DNA from: Planotetraspora thailandica
Lineage (GTDB): Bacteria > Actinomycetota > Actinomycetes > Streptosporangiales > Streptosporangiaceae
NCBI RefSeq assembly: GCF_016863335.1
Contig: NZ_BOOR01000007.1
Location: 62,001 to 126,000 of the forward strand
DNA length: 64,000 nt
Reading direction: 5' to 3'
This document shows positions 60,283 through 64,000 of this stretch, in pieces (the stretch's first letter is position 1; each line of letters starts with the position of its first letter). Under the pieces are notes generated by a model that was given only the letters and a program-made list of their open reading frames with translations, searched no databases and had not been told where the DNA came from. The translations under genes and the position numbers were made by a program.

Positions 60283-60539
60283 CGCCACCCCCTCCCAACC
60301 GGCGAAGCCTGCACGCGTAACAGAGCGCACACTGCGTCCCGGGTCACACACGGACATGCGGTTCGTGACACGACGTCAGGTAACAACTCACACCTTTCAC
60401 GATCTTGGGTTGCCGGGATCGAGCCGGCATGATTGCCGCCCACGTGCGGGCAGCACGGCTCTTCGATGGAGGAGTTCGCCCTCACGGATGCCGGCCCCTT
60501 ATAAGGCGCCGGACGAGGGTCCAGGGTGTTCCCGCGGGC

Positions 60540-61655
60540 TCAGGAGCCGTAGACGTGGACCAGTTCGGCGTCAGGGGAGTGCATGAAGGGGCTGTAGTGC
60601 TCGCCGAACAGCTTGGCCACCAATGCGCCGCGGCTGCTGACGTCCACCTTGGCGAAGACCGCCTTGAGGTGGTCGCGTACGGTGTGGGGAGACAGGTGGA
60701 GCCGTCTGGCGATCTCCGTCGTGCTGTGCCCGCGAGCCACGCATTCGGTGACCTCTCGCTCGCGCGGCGTCAGCGAGTACGCCTCCACGATGATGGGGAC
60801 GATCTGTCCCGAGGTCGCCGGTTCGATCACCACCGAGACCGGCCCCGGCTGTTTCCGCCGGTCGTGCAACACCGAGGCGTGGATGCTGAACCAGCGTCCG
60901 CTGTCGCCGCGGAGCCGTACGACGGCGGGGCCGGACTCGCGTTCGGCGGCGACGGCCCGTGCGCGGGCCACCACCGAGTAGATGGCCGCCGTCCACAGCG
61001 AGTTCGAGGGCTTGTCCCAGAGGGAGCCGCACAACTCGCGGAACCAGCGCTCCGCGTGCGAGTCGGCGAGGGTGACCCGGTCGTCGTCGTCGAACAGAGC
61101 GGTTCCCGGCGGCTCGGTGGCTTCGCCTGGCCTTCCGCGCTTGCTGGTGACGGCAAGGCCGGCCAGGCTCGGGGCGACCTCGCGGGTCAAGCCTGTGACG
61201 TGCCGCAGGTCGCGTTCGTCGAAGGGCGGACGGTCGGCGAAGCGGTACAGATCCACCACGCCCCATGCGCCCTCGCCGATGCGGAATGCGGCGCGCAGGT
61301 TGTCGGCGTAGCCCTGCGGACGCATGAATTCCTGGTAGCGGGCGCTGCGGCCGAGGCGCCCGCCGGTGGCCTGGCGGAGCGTGCCCGCGGCGTCGGCTGA
61401 GCGCGCCACGTCCCGGAACGTGAGAACGTCCTCCATGCGGAATTCGCGGTGCCAGTAGGACTCGCAGTGCACCGGCTCGATGTTCTCCGCCCGGATCGGC
61501 GTGGTCGGTAGCACGGTGGCCGGATCGGTGCCGAACCACGCCGCCGCGTCGTAGGGCACCACCCGGCGCAGTCTGCGCGCGGTCGCCGCGAAAACCTCAA
61601 CCCCCGTGCCCGCGACCATGTACCCCGGTGCGGACGGGCCCCCCTTGCCCTCCAT
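60540..61655 (-). CDS. LuxR-family regulator with GAF/PAS-like sensor
   Basis: This 371-aa protein has an N-terminal GAF-like region (VEVFAATARRLRRVVPYDAA, GEGAWGVVDLYRFADRPPFD) and a C-terminal LuxR helix-turn-helix (LTPREREVTECVARGHSTTE, IARRLHLSPHTVRDHLKAVF). It probably senses a small ligand and activates local promoters. The start is uncertain between 61655 and an in-frame ATG at 61619. It is divergent from the FAD oxidase at 61810, a likely target. The 257-bp gap to the AfsR-like gene shows no gene. Confidence 0.9.
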   Translation of the reverse strand: MEGKGGPSAPGYMVAGTGVEVFAATARRLRRVVPYDAAAWFGTDPATVLPTTPIRAENIEPVHCESYWHREFRMEDVLTFRDVARSADAAGTLRQATGGRLGRSARYQEFMRPQGYADNLRAAFRIGEGAWGVVDLYRFADRPPFDERDLRHVTGLTREVAPSLAGLAVTSKRGRPGEATEPPGTALFDDDDRVTLADSHAERWFRELCGSLWDKPSNSLWTAAIYSVVARARAVAAERESGPAVVRLRGDSGRWFSIHASVLHDRRKQPGPVSVVIEPATSGQIVPIIVEAYSLTPREREVTECVARGHSTTEIARRLHLSPHTVRDHLKAVFAKVDVSSRGALVAKLFGEHYSPFMHSPDAELVHVYGS

Positions 61656-61809
61656 GCCTCTAGGTTCTCACGCGGTTTTTGTACGGCGCATCCCCTCATT
61701 TGTGGGGGGTGGGCGGGGCGGAGAACCCCTTACGCGTGGGATGGGACCGAATGACGTCTCCCGGCACCCTCGATCGGTACGACGAACCCGATCTGGAAGG
61801 TCTATCGCG

Positions 61810-63186
61810 GTGCCTGTCACCTCCTCCGACGATTTGGTGTACCTCACCTCGCTTTTGGACGGCACGCTGATCCTGCCGGGCGATCCGGGCTGGAACGCCG
61901 GGCGATCCGCCTGGCAACTGGCCGTGGACCAGCGCCCGGCTGCGGTGGTGCGGGCCAGGTCCGCCGCCGACGTGGCCGTCACACTGGAGGCGGCCCGGGC
62001 GTACGGGCTGCGTGTGGCACCACAGGGCAGCGGGCACAACGCCGCCCCGCTCGGCCCGCTGGACGACACGATCCTGCTGCGCACGTCCGAGATGTCGACG
62101 GTGCACATCGACGCCGTCCGGCGGCGGGCGCGCGTGGGCGCCGGCGCGGTGTGGGCGGAGGTCACCGAGGCCGCCGCCAAGCACGGGCTGGCCGGCCTTA
62201 GCGGCACCGCGGCCGACGTCGGCGTGGTCGGCTACACCCTGGGCGGCGGCCTGTCATGGTTCGCCCGCTCCCACGGGCTGGCCGCCAACCACGTCACCGC
62301 CGCCACGGTGGTGACCGCGGACGGCCGCATCCTGCACGTGGACGCCGAACACGAGCCGGAGCTGTTCTGGGCGATACGCGGCGGCGGGGGCGGGTTCGGC
62401 GTGGTCACCGAGCTGGAGTTCGCCCTGTTCCCCATCACCGAGGTGCACGCCGGGGCGATGTACTGGCCCATGGAACAGGCCGAGGCCGTGCTGAGGCGGT
62501 GGCGCGACTGGACGGCGACCGTCCCCGACTCGGTCACCTCGATCGGCCGGCTCCTCCGCTTTCCGCCGCTGGAGGAGATTCCGCAGCCGTTTCGCGCCCG
62601 CGCCCTCGTGGCGGTCGAAGCGGTGGCGCAACTCGACCGGCAGGCCGCCGACGAAGTGCTCGCACCGCTGCGCGAGCTCGGCCCGGAGATCGACACCTTC
62701 GCGCCGACCCCGGTCACCAATCTGAACATGCTTCATCTCGACCCGCCCGGTCCCACTCCGGCGACGGGGGACGGGTTCCAGGTCACCGGACTGCCCGACG
62801 AAGCCCTGGCCGCGCTGCTGGCGGTGGCCGGCCCCGGCAACGACGTCCCGCTGCTGACGATCGAGGCGCGGCATCTCGGCGGCGCCCTCGCCCCGAACGC
62901 GCGCAAGGGCGGCGCGGTGTCCTCGTTGGACGCCGCTTTCGGCCTGTTCTCCGGCGGCATCACGGTCGACGCAGGCTCCGCCGCCGCGGTGCACGCCGCC
63001 CTCGACGCCCTTTCCGCGGCCATGGCCCCCTGGCGGGCACCCACCTCGTACCGCAACTTCACCGAACGGCGTACCGCGGGGCTCGCCTTCGAACCCGCGC
63101 ACGTGCACCGCAGGCTGCGGGAGATCAAGAAGACCTACGACCCGTTGGACGTCATCCGGGCCAATCACCCGGTCCGGCCCTCCTGA
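61810..63186 (+). CDS. BBE-like FAD-linked oxidase, third paralogue
   Basis: This 458-aa flavoprotein has RVAPQGSGHNAAPLGPLDDT with the FAD-linking His, GVVGYTLGGGLSWFARSHGL, and the C-terminal DPLDVIRANHPVRP motif. There is no signal peptide. It is more distant from the other two copies than they are from each other. GTG at 61810 with GGAAGG about 8 nt upstream fits best; the long open frame upstream is Arg-rich and non-family. It leads a pair with the TylF-like methyltransferase 44 bp downstream. Confidence 0.9.
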   Translation: MPVTSSDDLVYLTSLLDGTLILPGDPGWNAGRSAWQLAVDQRPAAVVRARSAADVAVTLEAARAYGLRVAPQGSGHNAAPLGPLDDTILLRTSEMSTVHIDAVRRRARVGAGAVWAEVTEAAAKHGLAGLSGTAADVGVVGYTLGGGLSWFARSHGLAANHVTAATVVTADGRILHVDAEHEPELFWAIRGGGGGFGVVTELEFALFPITEVHAGAMYWPMEQAEAVLRRWRDWTATVPDSVTSIGRLLRFPPLEEIPQPFRARALVAVEAVAQLDRQAADEVLAPLRELGPEIDTFAPTPVTNLNMLHLDPPGPTPATGDGFQVTGLPDEALAALLAVAGPGNDVPLLTIEARHLGGALAPNARKGGAVSSLDAAFGLFSGGITVDAGSAAAVHAALDALSAAMAPWRAPTSYRNFTERRTAGLAFEPAHVHRRLREIKKTYDPLDVIRANHPVRPS

Positions 63187-63230
63187 CGTGCCATCTGACC
63201 GAATGACCTTTGTTCTTTTTGGAGTGTGGA

Positions 63231-63959
63231 ATGACGCATCATCAGGTGATCCACGAGGAATGGCTCGCCGGGCGCGAGGGCGACTGGACGGAGCACAAGT
63301 CCAAGGTCACCTACCCGTCGAGGGCGCAGGTCCTGGAGCTCGCGGTTGCGCTGGCGCGGCCGATCCCCGGCCACATCATCGAGTTCGGCACCTGGAAGGG
63401 CTACTCCACCAGGGTCATCCGGGATGAGCTCTTCCGGTCACGGGTCTGGGATCCGGCACAGTGGAAGAAGCGGATTTACGCCTGTGACTCGTTCGAGGGC
63501 CTGCCGGAGTCTTATGAGCACCTGTCCGCCGGCACCTTCGCCACCCCCGTTCCCCGGCTCCGGGGTGTCCGGATCGTCAAGGGCTTCTTCGAGGACTCCC
63601 TCACGCACGTGCTCGCCGCCGAAGTCGGCAGGGTCAGCTTCGCGCACCTCGACGCGGACCTGGAGTCGGCGACCACGTGCGCGCTCGACTGGCTGACGCC
63701 GCTGCTGGGCGGGGGCAGCCTGCTGTTGTTCGACGAGTTCTTCGGCGAGGACCCGGCCGAGTGCCGGGCCTTCGTCGACTGGACCGAACGCACGGGCATC
63801 CGCACGGCACTCGTCGCGGTCTTCGGCAGGGAGCCGAGCGGCAAGGGCGAGATGACGGACCGGCGAGCCCTGTTCCAGGTGATCGGCGACGAACGGTACA
63901 CCAAGGCGCCGCCCCTGCTCCCCGTACGGCTCCGCCGCAGGCTCGCCTCGACCTGGTGA
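63231..63959 (+). CDS. TylF/macrocin O-methyltransferase-like SAM enzyme
   Basis: This 242-aa methyltransferase has the family landmarks HIIEFGTWKGYSTRVI (SAM site), YACDSFEGLPES, VKGFFEDSL, FAHLDADLESATTCALDWL (metal-binding Asp pair) and SLLLFDEFFG. TylF-like enzymes are metal-dependent O-methyltransferases acting on sugars or other natural-product hydroxyls. TTGGAG precedes the ATG at 63231. It lies right after the FAD oxidase and so probably acts in the same pathway. The last 40 bases of the window are non-coding. Confidence 0.88.
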   Translation: MTHHQVIHEEWLAGREGDWTEHKSKVTYPSRAQVLELAVALARPIPGHIIEFGTWKGYSTRVIRDELFRSRVWDPAQWKKRIYACDSFEGLPESYEHLSAGTFATPVPRLRGVRIVKGFFEDSLTHVLAAEVGRVSFAHLDADLESATTCALDWLTPLLGGGSLLLFDEFFGEDPAECRAFVDWTERTGIRTALVAVFGREPSGKGEMTDRRALFQVIGDERYTKAPPLLPVRLRRRLASTW

Positions 63960-64000
63960 GCCGGAGCCTCCGCAGCAGGCCGTACGCACCGACCTGCGGG

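Noticed and set aside
58336-60432. 698-aa open frame on the plus strand
   Set aside because: Antisense to the AfsR-like gene, whose domains and ribosome site are clear.
60400-60445. Possible tRNA 3' half on the minus strand (GCCGG CTCGATC CCGGC resembles a T-arm)
   Set aside because: No matching acceptor strand, anticodon arm or D-arm is found in the 80 bases where they should lie.
1-64000. CRISPR array, prophage or complete insertion sequence
   Set aside because: No regularly spaced repeats, no integrase, transposase or phage structural proteins were recognised on either strand.

Overview
The window is 64 kb of high-GC DNA, about 70% by eye, with strongly GC-ending codons and frequent GTG starts. 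Its families are typical of Actinomycetia: two large ATPases associated with LuxR domains (LAL regulators), AfsR/SARP regulators, a PASTA-less Ser/Thr kinase, an F420-type nitroreductase-like protein, a Ppm1/LCMT methyltransferase, ECF42-type and SigG-type sigma factors, and Tat-exported enzymes. This fits a filamentous actinomycete; a Streptosporangiaceae or Nonomuraea-like host is my guess. The region is a chromosomal accessory zone made of short one- to three-gene operons, many with their own divergent regulator. No phage, plasmid-replication, integrase or complete IS genes were recognised, and there is no CRISPR array.

Layout. 1-11.3 kb: truncated membrane Ser/Thr kinase, LAL regulator, WrbA-like flavodoxin, GMC oxidoreductase, a large secreted beta-helix/FN3/discoidin protein, and a methyltransferase. 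11.3-13.7 kb: ArsR-SRPBCC-DHFR operon and the scar of a deleted hydrolase/MarR pair. 13.8-15.0 kb: DEDDh exonuclease with a BRCT tail. 15.1-27.0 kb: a 12-kb block of small stress and regulatory genes (PIN toxin-antitoxin, HxlR, MarR and LysR units, ECF42 sigma plus DGPF protein, three GNATs, an orphan IF-1). 27.1-30.0 kb: a complete three-gene ABC-3C conflict system. 30.3-46 kb: Tat-exported metallophosphoesterase, TetR/SDR pair, M20 peptidase, a proteobacterial-looking threonine aldolase, STAS/sigma pair, CocE-like hydrolase, TetR/F420-type pair, methyltransferase and catalase-like protein. 46-64 kb: an oxidative tailoring-type region (prenylcysteine-oxidase-like flavoprotein, P450, SDR, three BBE-like FAD oxidases, DMT exporter, TylF-like methyltransferase) with four large regulators.

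The most notable structural observation is that a 129-bp segment covering the 3' end of the exonuclease gene (14917-15045) recurs in direct orientation, about 95% identical and without gaps, at 27051-27179, where it forms the 3' end of the ABC-3C ATPase gene. The two copies bracket the 12-kb block. The simplest reading is that the exonuclease and the ABC-3C system were once convergent neighbours, and that the 12-kb block entered between them or was duplicated there. Several gene fragments (13377-13692, 23819-23873, 42285-42885) show that the area is still being rearranged.
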